A DNA stretch of 64,000 nt from Caulobacter radicis (GTDB lineage: Bacteria > Pseudomonadota > Alphaproteobacteria > Caulobacterales > Caulobacteraceae). The DNA is taken from assembly GCF_003094615.1 (NCBI RefSeq), contig NZ_QDKO01000020.1, positions 62,001 through 126,000 on the forward strand, written 5' to 3'. The position numbers and the translations under genes are program-made. The notes beneath the pieces were generated by a model. That model was given only the letters and a program-made list of their open reading frames with translations, was not told where the DNA came from and did not search any database. Shown piece by piece: positions 34,470 through 42,874 of this stretch (position 1 is the stretch's first letter; every line of letters starts with the position of its first letter).

Positions 34470-35552
34470 GTGCTCGAGTCGTCGGTGTCCCCCAGCGTAG
34501 CGTATCCAAACGTCGAACCTGAGGCCGCCGACCTGCTGATCACCAGCATCGGGAACGCTTCGCCCCGCGCGGCCTCGGTGCTCAGCCAGGCCCTGGAACT
34601 GCCGGTCGAGACGGTGGTCGACGCCCTCTATCGCGCGCCTGCCCGGCTGCTGGCCAACCTGCCGGCGGCCGATGCGACGCGCCTGGCCGCCCTGATCGGA
34701 ACGCTCGGCGTCGAGGCCGCGGTGGCCCCCGCCGGCGCCGCCGTGGTCCGCGCCCCGACCATGGACCTGGCCGCCGAGCTGCTCGACCTCGACGCCGCCG
34801 ACGCCGTCGCCGCCATCCTTGGCCGCTTCCTGGGCATGGAGCCCGCCGCCGCCCTCGACCTGCTGCTGACCCCGCCGGGGGTGATCCTGGGCGCCGTCAC
34901 CGAGCCGACCGTGCGCGCGCTGGAAACGGCCCTGCCGCCGGGCGCCGTGCGCCTGACCGCCAGCCGCCCGGACCAGGCCCGCTTCGCCCTCTTCGCCAGC
35001 GACCTGTCGCACCTTCAGGCCAGCGTCCTGCGCCAGAGGCTGCCGGCGGGCGCGGACGTTTCGGCCGGCGGCTCGGCCACCGTCTTCGACCTCAGCCGCG
35101 GCGAGGCCGACGCCCTCTGGCGGCGACTGAAGGCGCCCGAGCAGGTGCGGATCGTCGACCAGGCCTTCCTGCGCTTCACCCTGGACCTCGTCGCCGCGCC
35201 GCCGCAAGCCGCCGCCGCGCTCGAGGCCCTGGCCGGCGTTCCGGCCGAGGACTTCGACCTGCTGCGCCAGGCCCTGCCCGTGCCCATCGAGGCCGGCGTC
35301 GCCTTCGCCGACCTGGAGGGCCGCCTGGCCGCCTACGCCGAAGCCGGGCTGACGGTGCGCGCCGAGCTGGAGACCTTCTCGCACCAGGCGCTCGACATCC
35401 TGTCGGCCCCCGCCGCGGTCCTGGCCGAGGTCGGCCTGTCCGGCGTCGCCCCGCTCGCCACGGGCCTGATGCCCCTGCCGCGCGCGCGCCTGCTGCGCCA
35501 CCGGCTGGAAGCGGCCGGGGCCGAGGTGCTGTTTTCCGAGGCCCGCGCATGA
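34470..35552 (+). CDS. Unknown protein with L7/L12 C-terminal-domain-like repeats
   Basis: A 360-aa protein. The GTG at 34470 has GGGAGG 5 nt upstream; an in-frame GTG at 34464 overlaps that site. There is no signal peptide or membrane helix. Four or five degenerate units of about 65 residues can be traced (e.g. VLSQALELPVETVVDALYRA then LPAADATRLAALIGTLGVEA at residues ~35-85; LAEVGLSGVAPLATGLMPLP then LRHRLEAAGAEVLF at the C terminus). The helix-helix-strand pattern with a final G-A/V-E-V resembles the L7/L12 C-terminal domain, a fold that binds partners. First gene of the ten-gene cluster, joined to the next by an ATGA overlap. Function unknown. Confidence 0.7.
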   Translation: MLESSVSPSVAYPNVEPEAADLLITSIGNASPRAASVLSQALELPVETVVDALYRAPARLLANLPAADATRLAALIGTLGVEAAVAPAGAAVVRAPTMDLAAELLDLDAADAVAAILGRFLGMEPAAALDLLLTPPGVILGAVTEPTVRALETALPPGAVRLTASRPDQARFALFASDLSHLQASVLRQRLPAGADVSAGGSATVFDLSRGEADALWRRLKAPEQVRIVDQAFLRFTLDLVAAPPQAAAALEALAGVPAEDFDLLRQALPVPIEAGVAFADLEGRLAAYAEAGLTVRAELETFSHQALDILSAPAAVLAEVGLSGVAPLATGLMPLPRARLLRHRLEAAGAEVLFSEARA

Positions 35553-36133
35553 CCGGCGCCCTCGACATCCATCGCCTGCACGCGGGCGTCGCCGAGGCCG
35601 GCAAGGTCCTGGCGCTGAAGGGCCGCCACGACCAGGCCCTGGCCAAGTACCGCGAGGCCCTGCGCCTGGCCCACGGCGTGCGCGCCCCGCAGATCTTCGC
35701 CCGCCACTACCTGCACTGCGTTCTGGAGAGCCTGGAGCGCACCGGCGCCCACGAGCAGGCCGCCGTCCTGGCCGGAGAGGCCGCCAGCAGCGCCGCCGCC
35801 GAGTTGGGCGACGGAACGCCCAGCGACTTCCAGCGCCGCGACCGCGCCTGCCTGCTGGAACGCAAGGGCGTCAACGAGCTGAAGGCCGGCGACGTGACCG
35901 CCGCGCGCGAAAGCCTGACGGCCGCCGTCGCCCTGGACGAGGCCCTGCCCCTGTCGCGCAGCCTCCTGGCCTGGACCGCCCGCGGCCTCGGCGTTCCCGC
36001 CGGCCGCCTGTCCGAAGCCCAGCGGGTCCACGGCTATTGGACCGTCCGCGCCGACACCGTCGACAGGGCGCGCGCCTGCGAGTCCCCAACCAGCCCCCAG
36101 ACGCCGCGGATCAAGGAGCCGATGAATGGCTGA
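35549..36133 (+). CDS. TPR-like helical protein
   Basis: A 194-aa protein overlapping the previous stop by 4 nt and the next start by 8 nt. Residues ~15-150 form helical pairs matching tetratricopeptide repeats: VLALKGRHDQALAKYREALR (a clear TPR), RHYLHCVLESLERTGAHEQA, and ERKGVNELKAGDVTAARESL followed by TAAVALDEALPLSRSLLAW. No signal peptide. The C-terminal 35 residues look disordered. TPRs usually hold other proteins, so this may be the scaffold or chaperone of the neighbouring paralogous proteins. This is inferred from position only. Confidence 0.75.
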   Translation: MTGALDIHRLHAGVAEAGKVLALKGRHDQALAKYREALRLAHGVRAPQIFARHYLHCVLESLERTGAHEQAAVLAGEAASSAAAELGDGTPSDFQRRDRACLLERKGVNELKAGDVTAARESLTAAVALDEALPLSRSLLAWTARGLGVPAGRLSEAQRVHGYWTVRADTVDRARACESPTSPQTPRIKEPMNG

Positions 36134-37916
36134 CCAGAACCCCATCGAGAAGATGACGCCCGGCCAGATTCTGGCCGACGCCAGCGTCGCCGAGTTCATC
36201 AAGGCCATGGGCCTGTCGATCGCCGACGCCCAGAAGGCGCTGGACCTCAACAGCCTGGCCCAGGTCGGCGAGTACGTCGAACCGCGCCCGGGCCTCGGCG
36301 GCAAGAGCCTGCTTCAGCTGGGCCTGTCGCCGCCGTTCTATCACTACCAGCACGCCGACCTGTCGGTCTCGATGCAGCTGACCATGAAGGTCGGCGAGGC
36401 CAGCGCCTTCGGCATCGGCGGCAAGCTGGACTTCGGCTTCGGCCAGGGAGGCCCCCAGGCCCCCGCCAACGCCCGCGAGGCCCAGATCACGCTCAAGAGC
36501 CTGCCGGCCAGCGTCACCGTCGACGGGACCAAGACCGACGCCGCCGGCGCCGACGTCGAGGCCGCCGCCGAGGACCTGGCCAAGAAGCTCGGAACGCCCA
36601 CCGGCAAGTTCGAGCGCGCCTATGTCAGCGCCAAGCGCACCAAGGTGCCGTTCAAGCTCGAGCCCGACACCGCCAAGAACCCGATCAAGACCGACACCAG
36701 CGTGGCGTTCTACGCCGCCTCCGAGGCCAGCCTGGGCGTCATCCGCATCGTCGAGACCCCGACCAACAACACCAGCGAGGAGTTCGTGCTGGCCGCGGGC
36801 AAGAGCACCAAGGTCGACGCCAAGGCCAACAACCTGCTCTACGCCCGCGCCGTCGCCAGCCAGATCAACACGCTGGGCGGCTTCAAGGCCAAGCTGCTGC
36901 GCGATCCGGTCGGCTCGGACCTGCCGGTCGGCGGCGGCACGCTGGGCCTGGCGCTGTTCGACAGCGGCAAGTCCGACCTCAAGCAGGCCGCCGTCGAGGA
37001 ACTGACCCTGGTGGCGCGCGCCCTGAAGGCCAACGGCGCGACGGTCGACGTCGTGGGCTTCACCGACCGCGTCGACACCGATCCCTACAATCAGAAGCTG
37101 GGCCTGGACCGCGCCAACAAGGTGGCCGAGTTCCTGCGCGACAACGGCGTCGCCCCCGGCCAGATCCGCAAGGTCGAAAGCCGCGGCGAGGCCAGCTGGA
37201 AGGCTCAAGGGGCGGTCGACAACGTCGCCAACCAGCAGTTCCGCCGCGCCGAGGTGCTGCTGGCAGATTCCAACGACCTGCTGGTCGTGGTCGAGTCCGC
37301 CGGCACGCAGCTGCAAACCACCCCGACACCCGACAAGACCAGCTCCGGCGGCGGCAACGGCTTCATCATCGTGCGCCACTTCACGGCGGTTCCGGTGGAC
37401 GGCACGGCCGTCAAGGTCGGCGCCTCGGAGACCTCGGTGGCGATCAGCGGGACGGCCGCCAGCGACGGCGGGACGACGCTCGACGCCAACTCGCCCCAGG
37501 CCTACGCCTTCAACCTGGCGCGCGACGTCAACGCCGGCAGCGCCACCCACGGCGTCCGCGCCGTGCGCAAGGGCGGCGTGGTCAGCTTCTCCGACGCCAA
37601 GGACGCGGTGATCATCAACCTGGTCACCCTGTCGGCCAACGACATCGCGCTGTCGGCCGCCGACGGCGCCAGCGTCACCAAGGCCCTGGACAAGATCGCC
37701 GCGGCCCCGACCGCCAGCGGCGACAAGCCCAAGGTCTCGGTCGCAGTGGGCCTGTCGGTCGACTACCGCACCAGCCGGCAGTTCGAGCAGTCGATCAACG
37801 GCAACAGCAGCATCTCGGCCCGCATCGTCGCCGTGCCCGCGCCCGTCGAGTTCCTCGACGAGATCAAGACCTTCCTGGCGCAAGCCAAAGACGCCGCGCC
37901 GACGCCCACCCCATGA
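36126..37916 (+). CDS. Paralogue-family protein with OmpA-like domain, no signal peptide
   Basis: A 596-aa protein. Residues 15-90 carry the helix-plus-strand module shared across this cluster (ADASVAEFIKAMGLSIADAQ, then LGLSPPFYHYQHADLSVSMQ). Residues ~274-380 are an OmpA/MotB-type peptidoglycan-binding fold: FDSGKSDLKQAAVEELTLVA, VDVVGFTDRVDT (Asp314) and LGLDRANKVAEFL (Arg329), then FRRAEV. The diaminopimelate-binding Asp and Arg are conserved, yet no signal peptide or membrane anchor precedes the domain. The C-terminal part ends like the small paralogues (VGLSVDYRTSRQFEQSINGN then SARIVAVPAPVEFLDE). Either it reaches the periplasm by another route or it uses the OmpA fold inside the cell. 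Confidence 0.75.
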   Translation: MADQNPIEKMTPGQILADASVAEFIKAMGLSIADAQKALDLNSLAQVGEYVEPRPGLGGKSLLQLGLSPPFYHYQHADLSVSMQLTMKVGEASAFGIGGKLDFGFGQGGPQAPANAREAQITLKSLPASVTVDGTKTDAAGADVEAAAEDLAKKLGTPTGKFERAYVSAKRTKVPFKLEPDTAKNPIKTDTSVAFYAASEASLGVIRIVETPTNNTSEEFVLAAGKSTKVDAKANNLLYARAVASQINTLGGFKAKLLRDPVGSDLPVGGGTLGLALFDSGKSDLKQAAVEELTLVARALKANGATVDVVGFTDRVDTDPYNQKLGLDRANKVAEFLRDNGVAPGQIRKVESRGEASWKAQGAVDNVANQQFRRAEVLLADSNDLLVVVESAGTQLQTTPTPDKTSSGGGNGFIIVRHFTAVPVDGTAVKVGASETSVAISGTAASDGGTTLDANSPQAYAFNLARDVNAGSATHGVRAVRKGGVVSFSDAKDAVIINLVTLSANDIALSAADGASVTKALDKIAAAPTASGDKPKVSVAVGLSVDYRTSRQFEQSINGNSSISARIVAVPAPVEFLDEIKTFLAQAKDAAPTPTP

Positions 37917-38401
37917 GCGAGACCGCGTCCGTCACCCGGCAGCTGCTCTCCGCGCCGCTGCCGCAGATCATCGAGCGCCTGGGCATCGCCATCGCCCAGG
38001 CCCAGTCGGCGCTCGACCGCAACAGCATCGAGACGGCCAAGGCCATGGCCGAGGCCGAGGTCGAGCTGGGCGGCGAGACCCACAACCTGATCTCGCTGGG
38101 CTTCACGCCGACCTTCTACAGCTTCACCGAGGCCACGGTGGAGGCCAAGCTGTCGTTCAGCATGACCGAGAGCACCGAGTTCGGCGTGTCGGCCGGGGCG
38201 ACGGTCGGCGTGCAGGCCGGCTTCGTCATGGTCGCCGCCTCGGTCAACGTCAGCTACGCGCGCAAGTTCTCGGTCAGCGCCGAGGGCATGAGTTCGATCG
38301 CGGCCCGGCTGGTCAGCCTACCGCCGCCCGAGACCCTCGAAACCCTGCTCCGCAAGATCAGCGAGCCCGCCCCCACGCCGGCGCCCGCCCCCCCACCGTA
38401 G
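37913..38401 (+). CDS. LGFxPTFY-family paralogue, small
   Basis: A 162-aa protein coupled to the previous gene by an ATGA overlap. It contains nearly the minimal form of the shared module: N-terminal helix LPQIIERLGIAIAQAQSALD (residues 16-35) with RNSIETAKAM, the motif LGFTPTFYSF, alternating hydrophobic strands (TVEAKLSFSM, VSVNVSYARKFSVSAEGMSS-like) and a closing RLVSLPPPETLE. The tail is Pro/Ala-rich. There is no signal peptide. By pattern the domain is one amphipathic helix followed by a beta sandwich; a distant relation to DUF2589 proteins is possible but I cannot confirm it. Function unknown. Confidence 0.7.
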   Translation: MSETASVTRQLLSAPLPQIIERLGIAIAQAQSALDRNSIETAKAMAEAEVELGGETHNLISLGFTPTFYSFTEATVEAKLSFSMTESTEFGVSAGATVGVQAGFVMVAASVNVSYARKFSVSAEGMSSIAARLVSLPPPETLETLLRKISEPAPTPAPAPPP

Positions 38402-38413
38402 GAAGGACCAGAC

Positions 38414-39175
38414 ATGTCGATCGGAAGAGAACTTCTGAACGTCCCCATGGGGGACATGATCCGCCAGATGGCCTTCGCCATCGCCGAGGGCCAGATCAAG
38501 CTCGACGCCAACAGCATCGAGGTCGCCGAGATGATGGGCGGCCTGCAGGCCGTCACCGACGACGAGGGCAACACCACCTTCGACGACAGCCGGATCTTCT
38601 TCGGCTACGACCTGATGACCCCCTCGGACGCCCTGGCCTATATCGAGGCCGACAACGCGATATCGGGCGGCGACACCGCGGCCCTGGTCAAGGTCGTCGA
38701 GGCCCAGAAGGCCGAGCTGGTCAAGAACAAGGAAGATCCCAAGACCCTGATCCGCGTGCCGACGCGGCTGTCGATGCTGGAGCTGGGCTTCTCGCCGACC
38801 TTCTACCAGTTCGTCGACACGATCATCGAGGTGAAGATCGCCATCAAGATCACCCGGACCAGCGAGTCCGGCTACAGCTCGCGCAACACCAACCAGGTGA
38901 CCACCAAGGGTTCGAGCTTCAGCTGGAGCCTGTTCCGCGGCCGGGCCGGGACCAGCAACACCAGTCAGGTCTCGACCAGCCAGGTCGACGCCACCTACTC
39001 GTCGAAATACAGCTACTCGGCCGAGGGCTCGAGCCTGCTGCGCACCAAGCTGGTGCCCATACCCCAGCCGGCGATCCTGGAAGAGCGCATCCGCCGCCAG
39101 CTGGACGAGGAGGTCGAGCGTCGCCGCCGCCTGCTCGATATCAAGCTGGGCAAGGAAGAGAAGAAGGACGACTAA
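38414..39175 (+). CDS. LGFxPTFY-family paralogue with acidic insert
   Basis: A 253-aa protein, 12 nt after the previous stop with GGAAGGA upstream. The helix reads MGDMIRQMAFAIAEGQIKLD with ANSIEVAEMM. A charged insert of about 70 residues (FFGYDLMTPSDALAYIEADN onward) separates it from LELGFSPTFYQFVDTIIEVK. A Ser/Thr-rich loop follows (GSSFSWSLFRGRAGTSNTSQ), then YSSKYSYSAEGSSLLRTKLV with PIPQP. The C terminus is a charged helix (EERIRRQLDEEVERRRRLLD). It is most like the next gene: both share TFYQFVDT and the SAEGSS-RTKLVPIP block, so the two look like a recent duplication. Confidence 0.7.
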   Translation: MSIGRELLNVPMGDMIRQMAFAIAEGQIKLDANSIEVAEMMGGLQAVTDDEGNTTFDDSRIFFGYDLMTPSDALAYIEADNAISGGDTAALVKVVEAQKAELVKNKEDPKTLIRVPTRLSMLELGFSPTFYQFVDTIIEVKIAIKITRTSESGYSSRNTNQVTTKGSSFSWSLFRGRAGTSNTSQVSTSQVDATYSSKYSYSAEGSSLLRTKLVPIPQPAILEERIRRQLDEEVERRRRLLDIKLGKEEKKDD

Positions 39176-39196
39176 TCCCCGGACGGAGGACGCGCC

Positions 39197-39760
39197 ATGA
39201 GCGTGGGCACAGAACTGCTCGCCGTCCCCTTCCCGGAGATGGTGCAGCGCCTGGGGGTCGGCATCGCCACCGCCCAGCTTCAACTCGACCTCGTATCGCT
39301 CCGCATCGCCCGGATGATGGCCGGCTATGACGAGGACGCCGACGAGGAAAAGGACGGCGAAGGCGCCAAGTCCAAGAGCTACATGGTCAAGTTCGGCGAC
39401 GGGCAGGAATACAGCCTGCTGGAGCTGGGCTTCACGCCGACCTTCTATCAGTTCGTCGACACCGTCATCGAGCTGAAGATGTCGATCTCGTTCAAGTCCG
39501 AGACCGAGATCAAGCGCAGCAGCAGCGCCACCACGGTCAAGGCCGGCGGCTTCTGGACGCCGTTCGGCGGCGGCGGGGCGGTCAGCGCCAGCAGCGTCAG
39601 CGCCAGCTACGCGGCCAAGTACCAGTACAGCGCCGAGGGCTCGAGCCTGATGCGCACCAAGCTGGTGCCCATACCGCCGCCGGCCCTGTTCGAGGAAAGG
39701 GTGCGCGCGCTGATCGAACAGCGACGCGCGCCGCCGCCCAAGGACCCCGACAACGGATGA
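39197..39760 (+). CDS. LGFxPTFY-family paralogue
   Basis: A 187-aa protein with GGACGGAGGA upstream, 21 nt after the previous gene. Helix FPEMVQRLGVGIATAQLQLD, short acidic loop (DEDADEEKDGEG), then LLELGFTPTFYQFVDTVIEL, a Ser/Gly-rich loop (FWTPFGGGGAVSASSVSASY) and YQYSAEGSSLMRTKLVPIPP. It is the closest relative of the preceding protein. It ends in a charged helix and PPPKDPDNG. No signal peptide. The stop overlaps the next ATG (ATGA). Conservation of the strand motifs at high identity next to divergent loops suggests that the beta core packs with its paralogues, possibly as hetero-oligomers. Confidence 0.7.
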   Translation: MSVGTELLAVPFPEMVQRLGVGIATAQLQLDLVSLRIARMMAGYDEDADEEKDGEGAKSKSYMVKFGDGQEYSLLELGFTPTFYQFVDTVIELKMSISFKSETEIKRSSSATTVKAGGFWTPFGGGGAVSASSVSASYAAKYQYSAEGSSLMRTKLVPIPPPALFEERVRALIEQRRAPPPKDPDNG

Positions 39761-40923
39761 GCGATCCGCCCTGGAAGGACGCGCTGCGTCGCGCCAAGGC
39801 GCCGGCGCCGACGCCGGCCCGCGCGGCCTCCTCCCCGGCCGTCGGCCTGCCGCCGGGCGCCGATCCGGCCGCCTTGTCGCCGAACCTGGCGCGGCTGCTG
39901 GCCGAACGCCAGGCGCTGGAGAGCAAGATGGCCCAGCTGACGGGTCAGGGCGCGCTCGGCGATCCGCGCTACGCCGTGACGCCGCTGAACCAGCGCCGCG
40001 CCGAACTGGAGCGCTGGGGCGCGAGCCGCGACGTCGCCCGGGCCCAGGCCGGACCGCGCCCGGACCCGCATCCGCCCGCCCTGCCGCCGGCGCTGCGCGG
40101 CACCGCGGCCGACGCCCTGCGGGCCACGCCCGGCGAAGGCCTGCGCGCCACGCCGGGCGAGATGGTGCGCCCCACGCCCGGCGGCCTGACGCCCGATCTT
40201 CGGCGCTTCACTCCGACCGAAATGTTCGAACGCCCAGCCCCCTCCCCGCGTGAGGCGCCGTGGGAAAGACCGGCCGCCTCGCCCCGCCAGACCCCTTGGG
40301 AACGCCCGACGGCCTCGCCCCGGGAAGCGCCGTGGGACCGCCCGGCGGCCTCGCCCCGCGAAACGCCCTGGGAGCGTGCCGCCGCGACCTCGCGCGAGGC
40401 CCCATGGGAACGCCTGGCCGCCCGGCGCGAGGCCGAGCCGCTGAGCGAGCCCTCGCGCCGCCTGTCGTCCCTGGCCGACGCCGGACGGGGCTTGCGCGAC
40501 GCCGGCCGGGCGCTGCGCGATCCCGCCGAACGCCCTCGCGCGGCGAGCGCCACCGATCCGCTGGACCGCCGCCTGGCCAAGGCCCGCGACATGGTCAGCC
40601 GAGGCCGCAAGGCCTACGCCGCCGCCGAGCGCGCGCTCGACAGCGCCCGCGACGCCATCCCGTCCGACTGGATCGAGCGGGCCCGCGAGAAGATCCCCGG
40701 CCTGGGCCGCGCCGATCCGTACGTGCGCGAGACGGCCCGCAAGCTGTCGTCCTATGTCGGCGAGGTCGCCGACTTCGCCGAGAAGGCCGACCGCCTGCGC
40801 GAGATGGCCAGCGACGTGCGCGAGCTGAAAGAGGCCGACGAGGCCCGCGACGACGCCCGTCGCGACCGCGCCCTGGAGCGCCTGAAGGCCAAGCGCTCCG
40901 AAGAGTCCGAGGGAGACGCCTGA
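39757..40923 (+). CDS. Unknown protein with five 12-residue Pro/Trp repeats and a helical C terminus
   Basis: A 388-aa protein. Residues 1-160 are Pro/Ala-rich with two LRATPGE units near 121-135. Residues 163-222 are five near-identical 12-residue repeats of the form SPREAPWERPAA. Residues ~255-380 are strongly helical and charged (LAKARDMVSRGRKAYAAAER, YVGEVADFAEKADRLREMAS, DEARDDARRDRALERLKAKR) and should form a coiled coil. No signal peptide or membrane helix. The layout suggests a linker/tether with a repeat-based binding site. It has no copy of the LGFxPTFY module. Joined to its neighbours by 4-nt and 1-nt overlaps. Confidence 0.65.
   Translation: MSDPPWKDALRRAKAPAPTPARAASSPAVGLPPGADPAALSPNLARLLAERQALESKMAQLTGQGALGDPRYAVTPLNQRRAELERWGASRDVARAQAGPRPDPHPPALPPALRGTAADALRATPGEGLRATPGEMVRPTPGGLTPDLRRFTPTEMFERPAPSPREAPWERPAASPRQTPWERPTASPREAPWDRPAASPRETPWERAAATSREAPWERLAARREAEPLSEPSRRLSSLADAGRGLRDAGRALRDPAERPRAASATDPLDRRLAKARDMVSRGRKAYAAAERALDSARDAIPSDWIERAREKIPGLGRADPYVRETARKLSSYVGEVADFAEKADRLREMASDVRELKEADEARDDARRDRALERLKAKRSEESEGDA
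40243..40422 (+). repeat. 36-bp coding tandem repeat, five units
   Basis: Five in-frame 36-bp units encode 12-residue repeats (SPREAPWERPAA, SPRQTPWERPTA, SPREAPWDRPAA, SPRETPWERAAA, TSREAPWERLAA). The Trp, the preceding Pro and the following Asp/Glu-Arg are kept in all five. Confidence 0.95.
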
Positions 40924-41576
40924 TGCCGGCCGAAAGCCGCTTCGTCGGCAATTCGATCGAGGAGTTGCTCGTGGCCCTCGCCGAGGGGGTGCGCGAGGCG
41001 CAGCTGGCGCTGAACAGCGGCCCCAAGGTCGACGCCAGCGGCGCGCCGATCGGCGGCTACCAGCTGCCGTTCCTCGACTTCTCGATAAAGGTCGACATGC
41101 AGACCAGGGCCGATAGCGGCGGCCGGCCGATCGCCCTGCTGTTCACCGCCAAGGACCAGAACAGCACCAACCAGCAGGTCTCCAGCACGATCAGCGGGCG
41201 GCTGGTGGCCACCCCGCCGGGCGAGGGCCTGCCCACGCCGCGCATCGCCGTCTCGGGCGGCGGCAATATCGGCGGCGTGGCCAATCTCTCGGTCGTGGTC
41301 ACCAACAGCGCCGGCGAGGTGCTGGCCGACCAGCCGGTGGAGCTGAACATCGACGACGCGGCCAGCGCCACCCTGTCGGCGGCGCGCGGCGTGGCCAATT
41401 TCGTGCGCCAGCCCGGCACCCGCCTGCAGCAGGCCCTGCTGCGCACCGGCGCCGACGGCCGCGCCCTGGCGACCCTGTCGATCGCCAAGGAGCCGCCCCG
41501 CGCCGTGATCGTGGTCGTCGCCTCGATCGGCGCCTACAGCGGCCGCGGCGTGGTCGGGATGGAGGAAGTGGGATGA
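40923..41576 (+). CDS. Paralogue-family helix plus bacterial Ig-like domain
   Basis: A 217-aa protein starting at the ATG that shares one base with the previous stop (TGATG). Residues 10-33 are a degenerate form of the cluster's helix (SIEELLVALAEGVREAQLAL), followed by strands (LPFLDFSIKVDMQTR; no PTFY) and SSTISGRLVATPPGE at the place where the other paralogues have RTKLVPIPPP. Residues ~105-215 resemble a Big_1-type immunoglobulin fold (VANLSVVVTNSAGEVLADQP, then ADGRALATLSI). No signal peptide. It may be an adaptor in which the Ig-like domain contacts another component. Its stop overlaps the next start by 4 nt. Confidence 0.65.
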   Translation: MPAESRFVGNSIEELLVALAEGVREAQLALNSGPKVDASGAPIGGYQLPFLDFSIKVDMQTRADSGGRPIALLFTAKDQNSTNQQVSSTISGRLVATPPGEGLPTPRIAVSGGGNIGGVANLSVVVTNSAGEVLADQPVELNIDDAASATLSAARGVANFVRQPGTRLQQALLRTGADGRALATLSIAKEPPRAVIVVVASIGAYSGRGVVGMEEVG

Positions 41577-42871
41577 GCACCGCCTTCTCCTGGACCGCCC
41601 GATTGACCGACGCCGACGGCAATGTGGCGGTCGGCGCGGCGCTCGACGTCCAGCTGTTCGACCTGAAGACCGGCGCCTGGGCCAGCGCCTCCAGCGCCAA
41701 GACCGACGCCACCGGCACGGCCAAGGGCGCGGGCGCCATCGCCGACGACACCCTGCCCTTCGCCCCGGCCTTCCGGCTGGTCGAGGGGGCGGGCGTGATC
41801 TCGGCCGCGCCGGAGTTCACCCGCAACGCCCGCACCGGCGCCCTGACCATAGACTTCGGCCAGGTCCGCCGGCTGGCGCCGGCCGAGACGGCGATCGCCC
41901 GCACCCTGTCGGCCCGCACCCTGCGGACGGCGACGCCGATCGGCGGGGTGGTGGCCACCGACGCCCCGGTCGCCACGCCCAGCGTCGACGTCGCCGCCGT
42001 CAGGGCCCAGGCCGTGGACGACACGACCAGGACCTTCACCGCCCGCCTGGCCAAGAGCGACCAGGACCTGGCCGCCCGCGACACCCAGATCTCGGCCCAG
42101 ACAAAGCAGCTGGCCGAACGCGACGCCCAGATCGCCGCCGTCCGCGCCGAGAAGGCCGACGCCGCCAAGGCCGCCGACGACACGACCAAGGCCCTCAACG
42201 CCCGCCTTGTGCAGCGCGACCAGGACCTGGCCAGCCGGGACGCGCAACTGGTCGAAAGCAGCCGCACGGCCGCCGAACAGGCGAAGGAAATCTCCGGCCT
42301 GCGCGCCACCCTGGCGGCCAAGGACCTTGAGATCGACGAGATCAAGACCCGACCGCCCACGGACACAACGACGGGCACGACCACCGCCACGATCAATCCC
42401 GCCCTCGCCACGCTGCGGACCGTCGCCGTCACCGACCTGGCCACCGACATGGCCACCCAGCTCGACACCGCCCAGAAAACGCTGAAGCCCACCGGCTTCT
42501 CGCTGGGCACGATCCAGATCAGCGCCAAGGGCGTGCTGCGCGACACCGGCAGCATGGAGTTTCCCGACACCGAGACCCTCAAGGCCCTGCCGCAGGATTC
42601 GCTGAGCGACCTGAAGTTCCAGTTCATTCCCGAAAAGGTGCCGACCGGCGACGACGGGCCGCGCGTGCCCGACGTGCTGCAACTGACCGAAAGCGCCGTG
42701 CGCCGGGTGCTGACCTCGGTGGGCCTGGTGCTGGAGGCCAGCACCGGTCCGCGCGGCCTGAACCCCGCCGTCGCCCCTGGCCAGGCCATGGTCCAGTCGC
42801 CGGGCGCCGGAACCATCATCGCCCGCGGCGCGCGGGTGATGGTCATCTTCGCCGACCAACAGGGAACCTGA
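41573..42871 (+). CDS. Coiled-coil protein with C-terminal PASTA domain
   Basis: A 432-aa protein. Residues ~1-70 form a beta-rich domain resembling transthyretin/Cna-B-like folds (WTARLTDADGNVAVGAALDV). Residues ~145-265 are a long coiled coil with repeating QDLAARDTQISAQTKQLAER-type heptads. The C-terminal ~65 residues (VPDVLQLTESAVRRVLTSVG, then QSPGAGTIIARGARVMVIFA) are a PASTA domain, normally found outside the cell on Ser/Thr kinases and penicillin-binding proteins, where it binds muropeptides. Here there is no signal peptide, kinase or membrane helix. The next protein ends in a similar domain, so PASTA may serve as an assembly module here. Confidence 0.7.
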   Translation: MSTAFSWTARLTDADGNVAVGAALDVQLFDLKTGAWASASSAKTDATGTAKGAGAIADDTLPFAPAFRLVEGAGVISAAPEFTRNARTGALTIDFGQVRRLAPAETAIARTLSARTLRTATPIGGVVATDAPVATPSVDVAAVRAQAVDDTTRTFTARLAKSDQDLAARDTQISAQTKQLAERDAQIAAVRAEKADAAKAADDTTKALNARLVQRDQDLASRDAQLVESSRTAAEQAKEISGLRATLAAKDLEIDEIKTRPPTDTTTGTTTATINPALATLRTVAVTDLATDMATQLDTAQKTLKPTGFSLGTIQISAKGVLRDTGSMEFPDTETLKALPQDSLSDLKFQFIPEKVPTGDDGPRVPDVLQLTESAVRRVLTSVGLVLEASTGPRGLNPAVAPGQAMVQSPGAGTIIARGARVMVIFADQQGT

Positions 42872-42874
42872 CCG

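Noticed and set aside
40243..40422. 36-bp repeats considered as a CRISPR array
   Set aside because: Units are contiguous with no spacers, in frame with a coding sequence, and no cas genes are present.
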